Part shown: positions 52,360 through 60,899 of the stretch, one piece after another
Position numbering within the stretch: the first letter of the stretch is position 1
How the letters are laid out: each line of letters starts with the position of its first letter
From: Cytophagia bacterium CHB2
GTDB lineage: Bacteria; Zhuqueibacterota; Zhuqueibacteria; Zhuqueibacterales; Zhuqueibacteraceae
DNA: 64,000 nt
Reading direction: 5' to 3'
NCBI GenBank assembly: GCA_030263535.1
Contig: SZPB01000002.1
Span: 1 to 64,000 of the forward strand
Position numbers and translations under genes: made by a program
The notes under the pieces: model-generated
The model's database searches: none
Told to the model about the DNA's origin: nothing
The model's input: only the letters and a program-made list of their open reading frames with translations

Positions 52360-52408
52360 AGATTTCTTCTTTTTTGTATGTGAGATACTGTTCCGTTCGT
52401 CAGAAATT

Positions 52409-52490
52409 ACCGCCCGGGCGGTGTAAATTTTCCAAGCGCTGAATCAATACTTGGCTCCAACAATCAAAAAACAAAAGCGCCCGGGCGGTG
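52409..52490. promoter_or_regulatory. Two CGCCCGGGCG palindromes upstream of the 52359 gene
   Basis: ACCGCCCGGGCGGT (52409-52422) is a perfect 14-bp palindrome. CGCCCGGGCG recurs at 52478-52487, embedded in GCGCCCGGGCGGTG, giving two copies of CGCCCGGGCGGTG 69 bp apart in the same orientation. They could be operators for a dimeric regulator of the gene starting at 52359. The rest of the 52360-52744 spacer holds nothing I recognise. Confidence 0.4.
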
Positions 52491-52744
52491 ATCTGAATAG
52501 TTACGCATGATCAAATGAAAAACTGCACCGGATACGGCAGGTCCCGGCGGGAGTTGCTAGTCCAAATGGACTATTTTTGTCAAATTCGTCGCGGTCTCCG
52601 GGATAATCTTGTCTCGCGAATTCGGTGCACGCTCAAGCACGCAACCTGGTTTCTAAGCTCTCGTTTGTATCGACGGTTTCAAACCGGCATGCGCGATGCC
52701 GCGATGTTGCCGTCATGATTGACAATCATATGATGCAGCTATTT

Positions 52745-54100
52745 TTAGCTCGACTTCGCATTCTGTTGTTTCAACTTTTCGCGCAGGGTTTTGCGGTCAA
52801 TGCCAAGAATTTCCGCAGCGCGCGTCTTATTGCCGTCCACGCTGGCCAGCACGTTGCAAATATGCTCGATTTCCACCTCCGCGAGCGTGCGCCGGAGGCC
52901 ATGGCCTCGCTCGGTCGAGAAATGCATGTGCGTGGGCAGATCAGCGACTTCGATCACCTCTTCGTCAGTCATAACGGCCAGCCGTTGCATCAAGTTCTCC
53001 AGCTCGCGGATATTGCCTGGCCAATAATAATTTCTTAACGTTTGCAGCGCCTCGTCTGAAAAGCGCAGCGGCACACGCCCCGTTTCTTCAGCAAACTTGC
53101 CCGCAAAATAATTGATCAATTGCAACACGTCATCGCCTCTTTCGCGCAACGGCGGAATCTCAATGGCGATCACATTGAGACGATAGAAGAGATCTTCGCG
53201 AAAGACTTCTTTTTGAACCAAAGCCGGCAAATCCTTGTTGGTTGCGGCAAGGATTCGTACATCCACCTTTTGCGGAACCGTGCTGCCAACTTTGCGGACT
53301 TCTTTATCCTGCAAAACGCGCAACAGCTTCACTTGCATCGCGAGACTGGTCTCACTAACCTCGTCCAGGAAAAGCGAGCCGGCATCCGCTGCTTGAAAAA
53401 AGCCGTTGCGGGTTTCGGTGGCGCCGGTGAATGCGCCTTTGACATAGCCAAACAACTCACTCTCTTGCAGCGTTTCCGGAATGGCCCCGCAATTCACCGG
53501 TACGAATGCCGCCGAAGCACGCGCGCTGCTGTAATGAATTGCGCGCGCCACCAGTTCCTTGCCGGTGCCGCTCTCGCCGGTGATTAACACCGTCGCCGAG
53601 CTGGTGGCGGCTTTGGCAATGACATTGAGCAGCTTCTGCATGGCTTCCGATTTGCCAATCAGGCCCTGCGGCGAGTGCGGCGTTTGAAAGTTGACGGCCT
53701 GCACGGCGCGGCGCCGGTGCAATTTCTCGAAAGCGCGTTGCACGGCAGCATGCAGCTCATCATCCGTGAACGGTTTGGCAAGAAAATCCTCCGCGCCGCT
53801 TTTGACCGCGGTGACCGCGCCTTCAATGGTCGGGTAACCCGTGATCATCATCACTTCGATATCTTTGAAGTTTTCCCGGATATGGCGAATAAGGGTCATG
53901 CCGCTGGCGCCGGGCATTTTCAAATCGGTGATCACCAAGTCTGCCGGCGCAGACTCCAGCATGCGAATGGCTTCCGTCACATTGGGCGCCGTGAAAACTT
54001 GATACCCTTGCGAGGTCAAATTGCGTTGCAGCAATTCCAACGTACTCGGCGTGTCATCGACTGCGAGGATGCGGCCTTTATTATCGGAAGCGGTTGTCAT
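52745..54100 (-). CDS. Sigma-54-dependent response regulator, NtrC type
   Basis: 451 residues. Receiver domain with Asp59 in DLVITDLKMPG. The AAA+ domain has Walker A GESGTGKELVARA, the sigma-54 loop GAFTGATE, and LFLDEVSE. A Fis-type helix-turn-helix closes it (GNKTRAAEILGIDRKTLRE). It activates sigma-54 promoters after phosphorylation. The histidine kinase encoded 136 nt upstream is the likely partner. No rpoN is in the window, and I found no convincing sigma-54 promoter here. Confidence 0.95.
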   Translation of the reverse strand: MTTASDNKGRILAVDDTPSTLELLQRNLTSQGYQVFTAPNVTEAIRMLESAPADLVITDLKMPGASGMTLIRHIRENFKDIEVMMITGYPTIEGAVTAVKSGAEDFLAKPFTDDELHAAVQRAFEKLHRRRAVQAVNFQTPHSPQGLIGKSEAMQKLLNVIAKAATSSATVLITGESGTGKELVARAIHYSSARASAAFVPVNCGAIPETLQESELFGYVKGAFTGATETRNGFFQAADAGSLFLDEVSETSLAMQVKLLRVLQDKEVRKVGSTVPQKVDVRILAATNKDLPALVQKEVFREDLFYRLNVIAIEIPPLRERGDDVLQLINYFAGKFAEETGRVPLRFSDEALQTLRNYYWPGNIRELENLMQRLAVMTDEEVIEVADLPTHMHFSTERGHGLRRTLAEVEIEHICNVLASVDGNKTRAAEILGIDRKTLREKLKQQNAKSS

Positions 54101-54235
54101 TTTTCATTCTCTCAAACAAGGTCGGAGCAAGTGGGCATGACATTCACGAAATCAGCATGAGGAATGCCTTTCCTTGCACTGATTCTGCGGCAAAGCGTCT
54201 GAATGCAACGCCTGCGCTGCTTCCGGCGCAGAACA

Positions 54236-55399
54236 TCAGCTTTCCGGAGGTTCCACGATCGGCAAATTGATTTCGAAGCGCGTGCCGTGCCCGACTTTGC
54301 TTTCGACGTGGATCGAGCCTCCGTGTGAGGTGACGATGCCATGAACTACTGCCAGGCCCAAACCCGTTCCCTGTCCCACATCCTTCGTTGTAAAAAACGG
54401 AGTGAACAATCTGGCTTTCACATCGTCCGTCATGCCTGTTCCGGTATCTTCGACGACAAGCGAAACCTGGCTGTCATCGGCAAAAGTCGCAACAGTCAAA
54501 CTTCCTCCGTTCGGAGTGGCTTGCAAAGAATTGACGGCCAAATTAACCAACACCTGCTGCAGTTGCGTGGCATCGGCCGTGATATGGGGCAGATCCGGCG
54601 CCAATTCGAGAATCAACCGGATACCCTGCTTGGCAAAGCGTGACTCGAGAAAAAAAAGGCTTTCCTGCACAATCTCATTCAAATTGACGCGCGCTTTGGT
54701 AGGCGGCATTTGCCGGGCAAACATCAACAATTTCTTGATCACCTCGCGCGCGTGCAGCGCAGATGAAACGATTTTTTCAATATCCTGTTCCGTTTGCGCG
54801 GGCAGCCCGGGAGATTTTCGGGCAAGCTGTGCAAAACCCAAAATATTTGCCAGCGGCTCATTCAACTCGTGCGCGACACCCGCGGCAAGCTGGCCGATGG
54901 TGGCTAATCGATCAGCGTGCTGCAGTTGATATTGCAGACGCGCTTTGTCGCTTTCAGCCTGACGGCGCTCGACAATAAGTTCGACGTGATTGGCAACCGC
55001 CTCGATCAGGCTGCGTTCTTCGTTGAGAAATAATCCCAGTTCTGAAGGGGGAGTGTTTTCCAAGTAAGCAATTTCCACGGCGCCGCGGCGCTTGCCATTT
55101 ACGACGATGTCAGCAGACAGCTTGCGCGGGCTTTCGTGAAAATTTGTTGTGGTGTAGGGGCGATGATCGAGAATGATTCGGCCAACGGCAAATTCCGGGT
55201 GCTGCATGGCGAGAGGCAGCAAATTCACGATGTTCTGCAGAAGCTCTTCCAGGGAGAGGTTCGGGCGAACGGCAATTTGCATGATGCCGTACAGGCAGGT
55301 CAGTTCCTTGACGCGTTCGCGCAAATCCCGTTTTGCGCGCTGTGCGGAGTCCGTCACATCTGCTGCGTGTGCGTCATGTTCATAACGATCCTGATTCAT
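54236..55399 (-). CDS. Soluble histidine kinase with GAF-like sensor domain
   Basis: 387 residues, no membrane helix. Residues 28-145 look like a GAF domain. The HisKA phosphoacceptor is His177 in AAGVAHELNEPL. The ATPase domain has QVLVNLAVNSLQA (N box), VVEDTGTGMTDD (G1) and GTGLGLAVVHGI (G2). It would sense a cytoplasmic or small-molecule signal. It lies directly upstream of the NtrC-type regulator on the same strand, so the two form a two-component system. Confidence 0.93.
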   Translation of the reverse strand: MNQDRYEHDAHAADVTDSAQRAKRDLRERVKELTCLYGIMQIAVRPNLSLEELLQNIVNLLPLAMQHPEFAVGRIILDHRPYTTTNFHESPRKLSADIVVNGKRRGAVEIAYLENTPPSELGLFLNEERSLIEAVANHVELIVERRQAESDKARLQYQLQHADRLATIGQLAAGVAHELNEPLANILGFAQLARKSPGLPAQTEQDIEKIVSSALHAREVIKKLLMFARQMPPTKARVNLNEIVQESLFFLESRFAKQGIRLILELAPDLPHITADATQLQQVLVNLAVNSLQATPNGGSLTVATFADDSQVSLVVEDTGTGMTDDVKARLFTPFFTTKDVGQGTGLGLAVVHGIVTSHGGSIHVESKVGHGTRFEINLPIVEPPES

Positions 55400-55546
55400 A
55401 GCGTCGACATCAATTGAAATTCGCGAAGAAGATACCCTCCTTGCAGGTGAAAGTCAAGTGCCCCCGCCCGGGGAATCCCAATGAAACCAATCGGCAGGCA
55501 GGCATTTCACCGATTCATGCAGGAGTAAATCTTATTTGCTGCGCTC

Positions 55547-56005
55547 TCAAGAGAAATGGTTGGGGACGATCGCTTCATGCGCCGTTCTTGCCAAATAGAC
55601 GCGTGCTTGGTTTGATTGGCGCACACTCAATTTGCTGAAAGCCCTTTGAACCGCGGTAAAAAGCTCTTCTTCAGTAAAGGGTTTCACCAAATACTCGGCC
55701 CCTCCGGCTTTGGCAGCCACTAAAGTCTCTCGAATTGCAGCAGAACCGGTGACGATCATGACTTCCGTGTGCTTGAAATTTCTTCGAATGTGCCTGATCA
55801 AATCATGCCCGCTGCCTTCCGGCATCTTCAACGCGGTAATGACCAGATCAACCGGCCTTGCCGCCAGGATTTGAGTCGCCTCGCTGACGCCGGTGGCCGA
55901 GACAACCTCATATCCTTTCGCACTCAGATGTCTCCGGAGCAATTCCAACATGTTCGGATCTTCATCCACGATCAGAATACATTCTTTGTCGGTTACAGGC
56001 GCCAT
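55547..56005 (-). CDS. Single-domain receiver lacking the phosphoacceptor Asp
   Basis: 152 residues. The receiver fold is clear: CILIVDEDPNMLELLRRHL holds the acidic pocket (Asp14, Glu15), EVMIVTGS the Thr, and EYLVKPFTEEE the Lys. The phosphoacceptor position reads DLVITALKMPE with Ala58 instead of Asp; the codon is GCG. The sequence is otherwise close to the receiver of the NtrC-type regulator (DLVITDLKMPG). It cannot be phosphorylated in the normal way and may act as a decoy or constitutive partner. ATG 56005 is preferred; a GTG at 56038 would overlap the rnk stop. Confidence 0.82.
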   Translation of the reverse strand: MAPVTDKECILIVDEDPNMLELLRRHLSAKGYEVVSATGVSEATQILAARPVDLVITALKMPEGSGHDLIRHIRRNFKHTEVMIVTGSAAIRETLVAAKAGGAEYLVKPFTEEELFTAVQRAFSKLSVRQSNQARVYLARTAHEAIVPNHFS

Positions 56006-56037
56006 GAGGAATCTGTTTGGTGATTGATGGTCATGCA

Positions 56038-56454
56038 CTACAAATGATAATCGCCGGAAGCTTCCGGCTGATACAAAATGGACAAAATCTTTATCCGGCG
56101 TATGCCTGCCGGCACCTGCCAGCTAAAGGTGTCTCCTGCGCGATAGCCGAGCATCGCCGTTCCAATCGGAGCAAGCACGGAGATTTTGCCCTCAGCGAAA
56201 TCAGCCTCATCGGGGAACACCAGGGTATACGTCATCTCTTCCTTGGTTTCAAGATCGAGCAACCGCACCTTCGAGTTCATGGTGATGACATCGCGCGGAA
56301 CATCCTTTGATGCCACCACGATGGCGCGATTCAATTCCGCGCCCAGTTTTTGCAGTTCGTCGCTGCCGTAATATTGCGATTGTTTTGCAACCTCAAGCAG
56401 AGCCTGCAATCGTTTCACGTCATTCTCCGTAACGTATATGTTTTTTTCCTGCAT
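56038..56454 (-). CDS. rnk: Rnk/GreA-like transcription or nucleotide metabolism regulator
   Basis: 138 residues. The C-terminal GreA/GreB-type domain (VRLLDLETKEEMTYTLVFPD, then ISVLAPIGTAMLGYRAGD and FSWQVPAGIRRIKIL) follows a short coiled-coil (VKRLQALLEVAKQSQYYGSD). This is Rnk rather than full GreA, which has a longer coil. Rnk binds RNA polymerase and affects nucleoside diphosphate kinase. The stop touches the following receiver gene, so co-transcription is likely. Confidence 0.88.
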   Translation of the reverse strand: MQEKNIYVTENDVKRLQALLEVAKQSQYYGSDELQKLGAELNRAIVVASKDVPRDVITMNSKVRLLDLETKEEMTYTLVFPDEADFAEGKISVLAPIGTAMLGYRAGDTFSWQVPAGIRRIKILSILYQPEASGDYHL

Positions 56455-56604
56455 GGTTTCCGGCTCCTTTATTCAGAAATCTCTTTAAACTCACTCACGA
56501 GGTGTTGCGCTTTGGTGAGGACAAGAATCACGGCAGTCAACCTCATTCTGGCGCTTCGCGCTTGGCGGCAAAAACAAAACCGTAAAACAATCCGGGACAT
56601 ACCC

Positions 56605-57318
56605 CTAGGCCGCAAGACTGCGCGGCGCCTCCCACATATCGTCTTCCCACTCAAACGCAGCTTTACGCGCGGAGGTGTCCCAATTGCCGGTTTTCCAAAC
56701 CAGCAACGGCATGGCGGTTGTCTGAATCGTTTGCTTGATCACCGTTGCCAGGAGGGCCGCATGGCTTGGCTTCCGCGCGTCAATGACCAACAGGTCGGCG
56801 CGCCGTTCTCGCGCCATTTTCTGCAATGTTGCTGCCGGATCCCTTGCTGGAACGTTTGAGTTCGCCGTGACCACGAAAGTTTTGCTCAATTTCGGTTGCA
56901 CGCCTTCCGGGACAATCAAAACCGAACACGTTGCATCCAGCGCAAGCCGCTCTGGAAGCGCGCCGCTCTTTCGCTGCTCTCTCCGGTTTCCCACCAAAAT
57001 CAAATCACTGGCATGAGCTGCTGCCTGGTAGATCAACTCCGTCAGCGGCGTTCCTTCAACAACCTCGTACGCAAACGCCGCTCCTTTCCCGGCTTCCCAA
57101 TGCCGCTCAAGAATACGTTCCATTTGATTCAACACCGTGCGGAACATGTTGGGATATTTGAGCCGGATGCTCATCGGGATGTTGATCCGGGGAACGATAT
57201 GCACGAAATGCATGGCTTCCGGCTTCACCCGGCGACAAAACATTGCGGCATATTGAATAATCGTTTCATCCTGCTCGCTCAGATTGAGCCCGGCGATGAG
57301 GCGTTTATATCGGTGCAT
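56605..57318 (-). CDS. Universal stress protein (UspA family)
   Basis: 237 residues, tandem Usp-like arrangement. The first domain (about 1-145) has YKRLIAGLNLSEQDETIIQY and LILVGNRREQRKSGALPE, with the ATP-binding GxxxxxxxG region changed. The second (about 146-230) is shorter (LLVIDARKPSHAALLATV, MPLLVWK) and lacks the nucleotide motif. ATG 57318 has GGAGG 7 nt upstream. Expected to respond to stress or starvation. Neighbours are rnk and receiver genes. Confidence 0.85.
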   Translation of the reverse strand: MHRYKRLIAGLNLSEQDETIIQYAAMFCRRVKPEAMHFVHIVPRINIPMSIRLKYPNMFRTVLNQMERILERHWEAGKGAAFAYEVVEGTPLTELIYQAAAHASDLILVGNRREQRKSGALPERLALDATCSVLIVPEGVQPKLSKTFVVTANSNVPARDPAATLQKMARERRADLLVIDARKPSHAALLATVIKQTIQTTAMPLLVWKTGNWDTSARKAAFEWEDDMWEAPRSLAA

Positions 57319-57382
57319 GTTGGCCTCCGTCACTCAACTACGAATATGATCTGGGGTGGCGCGTTGCGGCGGTGAATCTCAC

Positions 57383-57895
57383 TCATCGCAATGACTGCCG
57401 CACGCCGGTTGTGCCGCGTTCCTGGCGAACGATCTTGCGTGCTTGCGGCCGGGGCTCATCCACCAGCCGCCAGGTTTCACCCTCGTCAAGCAAGCGCTTG
57501 CGGCGCTTGGCCTCATGGCCCAACATACGCTTGTGGGAATAAGCGCAGCGGTCAATTTCGAGGCCGCGATAATCGAACAGCAGCGCCACATCGTTTCGGT
57601 TGCTCCACATCTGCTCGTCCGTCCAGAAGAGATGATCGGGCGGATTATTCAATGCGTTCTGTCCGCTGTGGATGAACACCTTCATCCCCGGCCTCAAGAT
57701 CAAATCGTCCGGGAAAGCATAGCGCCGGTTGCCGCGCTCGGCGATCAGGCTCCAACCGACCAGCGGCTGCGCCACGGTGCCCTGGTTGACGATTGCGATG
57801 TGTTCTTGCAGACCTTGATTATAAACACCAACAATCTTGATTTTTGCGCCGGCCAACTGGCCGGTGCGGGTTGGTTGAGGGGCTCGCTTTGACAT
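57383..57895 (-). CDS. Lamin-tail-domain protein
   Basis: 170 residues. The core (KIVGVYNQGLQEHIAIVNQG, PLVGWSLIAERGNRRYAFPDD and PGMKVFIHSGQNALNNPPDH, each about 20 long) is the Ig-like lamin tail domain, often found in secreted nucleases and cell-surface proteins. No signal peptide is visible from this start. A basic C-terminus (GHEAKRRKRLLDEG and RKIVRQERG) suggests nucleic acid or membrane contact. ATG 57895 has GGAGAG 6 nt ahead; the 26 codons upstream are unlikely to be used. Confidence 0.8.
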   Translation of the reverse strand: MSKRAPQPTRTGQLAGAKIKIVGVYNQGLQEHIAIVNQGTVAQPLVGWSLIAERGNRRYAFPDDLILRPGMKVFIHSGQNALNNPPDHLFWTDEQMWSNRNDVALLFDYRGLEIDRCAYSHKRMLGHEAKRRKRLLDEGETWRLVDEPRPQARKIVRQERGTTGVRQSLR

Positions 57896-57995
57896 ATAAA
57901 TCTCTCCTGCACTGGTTTGATCAATCAACACGGATGTCTGCTGGTTATCCTTTGAAGCGGGCAAATCCAACAATCACGTTGTCCGCGTATCCCAT

Positions 57996-58226
57996 TCAAA
58001 CAGAACTTTCCGCTGCCCCAACATGACCCCCTCTTTCTTCACAGAATATCACAACATTTCCGCCATTCGAATCGTGCGCGCGCTCCCGGTGCGGTTCTGC
58101 GTTGCGTGAAGGCGGAGAGAACAATCCGGGCAACCAGGTAAACCGCAGCCAAAATGCCAGCGCCATGGCGGCCAACATGAAGCCAAGCAAAAGATAAGCG
58201 GCAAAATCCGGAGGGATGTTCATCAT
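57996..58226 (-). CDS. Small single-helix membrane protein
   Basis: 76 residues. One helix AAYLLLGFMLAAMALAFWLRF near the N-terminus and a hydrophilic tail. No family is recognised. GGAGGAG lies 6 nt before ATG 58226, a strong signal that it is translated. Confidence 0.65.
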   Translation of the reverse strand: MMNIPPDFAAYLLLGFMLAAMALAFWLRFTWLPGLFSPPSRNAEPHRERAHDSNGGNVVIFCEERGGHVGAAESSV

Positions 58227-58284
58227 GATATTCTCCTCCAATTCCTGGTTCACAGAATAACACGTTATTTGAACGTCGAATCAT

Positions 58285-58641
58285 CTACGCTTCCAAAAGA
58301 CGGCCAACCGCGCCTTTCAGGCTGGCGGCATCGGATGATTTCATCAAAAACGCATCCGCCGCCCAGGTGCGGAAATCCATGCAAAACGCCGGATTGGCAG
58401 CATGAATCATGACTTTGGCCTCGCGATTGTCATTCACCAAATTTTGCAGGCATTCCAATTCCGCTTCATCCGAAAAAGCCAGATCGAAAATCACAACATG
58501 CACCGGCGCTTCCCGCAATTTTACCAAAGCATCATTGCCGTTCGCGGCTGTCCTCACCTCGTATCCTTCTGCTTCCAGCTCCACTTTGTAGAATTGGCGC
58601 AGGCGGCGTTCATTTTCTACAATTAAAATTTTGGGAGACAT
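58285..58641 (-). CDS. Single-domain response regulator receiver, diverged
   Basis: 118 residues. ILIVENERRLRQFYKVELEA begins the fold and Asp53 in VVIFDLAFSD is the phosphoacceptor. The acidic pocket is ENE instead of DD, and the usual Thr/Ser position reads IHAANPA. Lys is kept in FLMKSSD. Phosphorylation is possible but weakened. No output domain is attached. ATG 58641 has AAGGG 6 nt upstream; the extended frame to 58776 overlaps the zinc-ribbon gene. Confidence 0.8.
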   Translation of the reverse strand: MSPKILIVENERRLRQFYKVELEAEGYEVRTAANGNDALVKLREAPVHVVIFDLAFSDEAELECLQNLVNDNREAKVMIHAANPAFCMDFRTWAADAFLMKSSDAASLKGAVGRLLEA

Positions 58642-58667
58642 GCTTACCCTTATCGGCTTGAACTGGA

Positions 58668-58859
58668 TTATCCTGCGTGGCTGGCCAGCGCCGGCATGAC
58701 AGTCACGCTTTTCCGGCTTGCGCGCTTCTTCATTTCTTCGAGAGCATTTTGGTACTCGCGCCGGCAAACGGCGCAAATATAACTGTCATCCTCCGGAAAG
58801 AATTGTCCCGGGTTGTTCGCTGTGATTAATTCATCGCAAAGGCTGCATCGTGCCGCCAT
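58668..58859 (-). CDS. Small zinc-ribbon protein
   Basis: 63 residues. Two CxxC pairs, CSLCDELITANN and YICAVCRREYQN, form a four-Cys zinc site, followed by a basic helix (EEMKKRASRKS). No DNA-binding or enzyme motif is seen. ATG 58859 is preferred (AAGGA 9 nt upstream); its first 34 nt overlap the end of the preceding gene. Confidence 0.65.
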   Translation of the reverse strand: MAARCSLCDELITANNPGQFFPEDDSYICAVCRREYQNALEEMKKRASRKSVTVMPALASHAG

Positions 58860-59425
58860 GATTCGTCTTCCTTGTTTGTCGCTAAAGGTTCTGTGTGATT
58901 TGTTTCTGCCATGGTCATTCGGGGAGTTGCGCCCTCGGGCCAAACCGTTGCGCCCTGGTACTCCGCATTCAACGCCAGCCAAAGGCCTTCATCATGCAGG
59001 GCATCTGCACATAACTCACAAAAGGAGATTCTGGCACTCTCACCACTCTTTGCGTCGCGGGGTTGCGCCGCAGCGCCCTCGGCAATTTGGCGAGGCAAAT
59101 CTCTGCTCAATGACGCAATCAGCAACTGCCGGCCTTCCTGCTCGGCAATCCAAAAAAGGTTTACTACTTTGTTTCCGGTAGTTTCTTCGCAAATGTTCCT
59201 GATCATCTGCAAATCGATCCGGCTGAGCACGCCAAGAGTCATGCGCGAAAGCTGCCTTTTCTTCGCCTCATCCGGCAAAGCATAAGGTATGACAAATATC
59301 GCCAACAGATTGCCGTACGAAAAAGTTTTGACGGTTGCGGTTTCCGCCCCGGCTTGTTCGTGCAAAAAATCAGCAATGTGACGGCTGATCTCTTTCGGCT
59401 TGTCGATTTCTACTTTCCAGTTCAT
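58826..59425 (-). CDS. DUF2294-like protein, tentative
   Basis: 199 residues. The first 110 residues (KEISRHIADFLHEQAGAETA, VLSRIDLQMIRNICEETTGN) follow the pattern of DUF2294 proteins, including a late EETTGNKVV phrase, but similarity is judged by eye only. The C-terminal 70 residues contain a CxxC (ISFCELCADAL) and a Pro/Thr-rich tail. AAAGGAG lies 8 nt ahead of ATG 59425. It follows gdhA by 103 nt. Confidence 0.55.
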   Translation of the reverse strand: MNWKVEIDKPKEISRHIADFLHEQAGAETATVKTFSYGNLLAIFVIPYALPDEAKKRQLSRMTLGVLSRIDLQMIRNICEETTGNKVVNLFWIAEQEGRQLLIASLSRDLPRQIAEGAAAQPRDAKSGESARISFCELCADALHDEGLWLALNAEYQGATVWPEGATPRMTMAETNHTEPLATNKEDESWRHDAAFAMN

Positions 59426-59450
59426 CTGTCATACTCCTTTCGCGAGTAAG

Positions 59451-59482
59451 AGGGCCGCCTGCCGGTCAAGCCAGACGGCCCT
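59451..59482 (-). terminator. Hairpin after glutamate dehydrogenase gene
   Basis: AGGGCCG (59451-59457) pairs with CGGCCCT (59476-59482), with more partial pairing inside. It lies 45 nt past the gdhA stop on the minus strand. There is no strong T run, so termination may be partial and the downstream gene could be co-transcribed. Confidence 0.45.
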
Positions 59483-59528
59483 TATATGAATCGCGAGGGC
59501 GCCATCCACAGCAACACCACAGGCAGCC

Positions 59529-60899
59529 TCACGGGAAGATGCCGCGCTCTTTGTACACAGTTTCCAGGCGCGAGAGCGCAGCGATATAAGCCGCGGTGCG
59601 CCAATCCGTTTGATATTTCTTCGCCGTTTCGCGCACGCGTTTGTAAGCATTGACGATTTTTTTGTGCAGTTTGCGATCGACTTCTTCAATATCCCAGAAT
59701 TCACTGCGCTTGTTCTGCAGCCACTCAAAGTAGCTCACGATAACGCCGCCGGAATTGCAGAGGATGTCGGGCAGCAGTTCGATTCCGCGCTTTTGCAAGA
59801 TCAGGTCGCCGTCGGGATTGGTTGGGCCGTTGGCACCTTCGGCGACGAGCCGGACGTTCAACCATTGCGCGGTTGTTTCGGTAATCTGATTCTCCATGGC
59901 GGCTGGAATGAAAATATCGGCCTGGGTGCGCATGAAGGTTTCGTGATCAATCGCTTTTGCCATACCGTAACCGAAAACGCCGCCGTGCTCTTTGACATAA
60001 GCCGCCAGCGCTTCGGCGTCAATGCCGTCCGGATTGGAGATGGCGCCGGTGATGTCTTCCACCGCAATGAGCCGGGCGCCATGCGGTTGCATCAGTCGCG
60101 CTGACCACGAACCCACGTTACCGAATCCCTGCACGATATACCTCGAGCCTTTTAAATCGAAGCCGCGATCCTTTGCCCATTCTTCAATCATAAAGACCAC
60201 GCCTTGCCCGGTAGCTTTATCGCGCCCGATACTGCCGCCGGATTCGACCGGCTTGCCGGTCACGACGTGCGTGTAGCTCTGCCGTTCGTGCGGCGGCATG
60301 GTTTGCAAATACGTGTCCAAGAACCACGCCATGATTTGCGCGTTGGTGTTCACATCCGGCGCGGGAATGTCGTATTCCGGCCCGATGTTGTTGCCCAAGG
60401 CAAACGTAAAACGCCGCGTGATGCGCTCCAACTCCGCCTTGCTATATTCGGCAGGATCGATTTGTATGCCGCCTTTTGCGCCGCCAAACGGAATGTCCGT
60501 TAACGCCGTTTTCCACGTCATCCAGGCGGCCAGCGCCCGCACTTCGTCGATTTCGACGGAGGGATGATACCGCAAACCGCCTTTGAAAGGGCCGAGCACA
60601 TTGTTGTGCTGCACGCGGTAGCCGGTAAAAATTTTGACTCGCCCGTCATCCATTTTTACCGGAAAGTTGATGGTGATCTCGTTCGCGGTATTCGCCAGAA
60701 TGATGCGAATGTTTGGATCCAAATTCATCAGGTCGGCGGCTTTTTGAAATTGCCGCGCCACATCCGCATAAAGATTCCTTTTCTGCCCTTCATACGTTTC
60801 TTCACCACGATTTCTCCCGCGCTCGGCCGGCGCGCCATTTCGCCGGTCGCGAGATTTTGCTGTGAACGTTTCCTCGGGTGAACTCATCTCTCGCTTCAT
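59529..60899 (-). CDS. gdhA: Glutamate dehydrogenase
   Basis: Interconverts glutamate and 2-oxoglutarate plus ammonia. GPFKGGLRYHPSVEIDEVRA and FGGAKGGIQIDP carry the substrate and catalytic Lys motifs. The nucleotide-binding domain has YIVQGFGNVGSWSARLM; the acidic residue after it is unclear, so NAD or NADP use cannot be decided. 456 residues, with a charged N-terminal stretch of about 35 residues not usual in bacterial forms. The start ATG 60899 is preceded by GCGAGG. Confidence 0.96.
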   Translation of the reverse strand: MKREMSSPEETFTAKSRDRRNGAPAERGRNRGEETYEGQKRNLYADVARQFQKAADLMNLDPNIRIILANTANEITINFPVKMDDGRVKIFTGYRVQHNNVLGPFKGGLRYHPSVEIDEVRALAAWMTWKTALTDIPFGGAKGGIQIDPAEYSKAELERITRRFTFALGNNIGPEYDIPAPDVNTNAQIMAWFLDTYLQTMPPHERQSYTHVVTGKPVESGGSIGRDKATGQGVVFMIEEWAKDRGFDLKGSRYIVQGFGNVGSWSARLMQPHGARLIAVEDITGAISNPDGIDAEALAAYVKEHGGVFGYGMAKAIDHETFMRTQADIFIPAAMENQITETTAQWLNVRLVAEGANGPTNPDGDLILQKRGIELLPDILCNSGGVIVSYFEWLQNKRSEFWDIEEVDRKLHKKIVNAYKRVRETAKKYQTDWRTAAYIAALSRLETVYKERGIFP

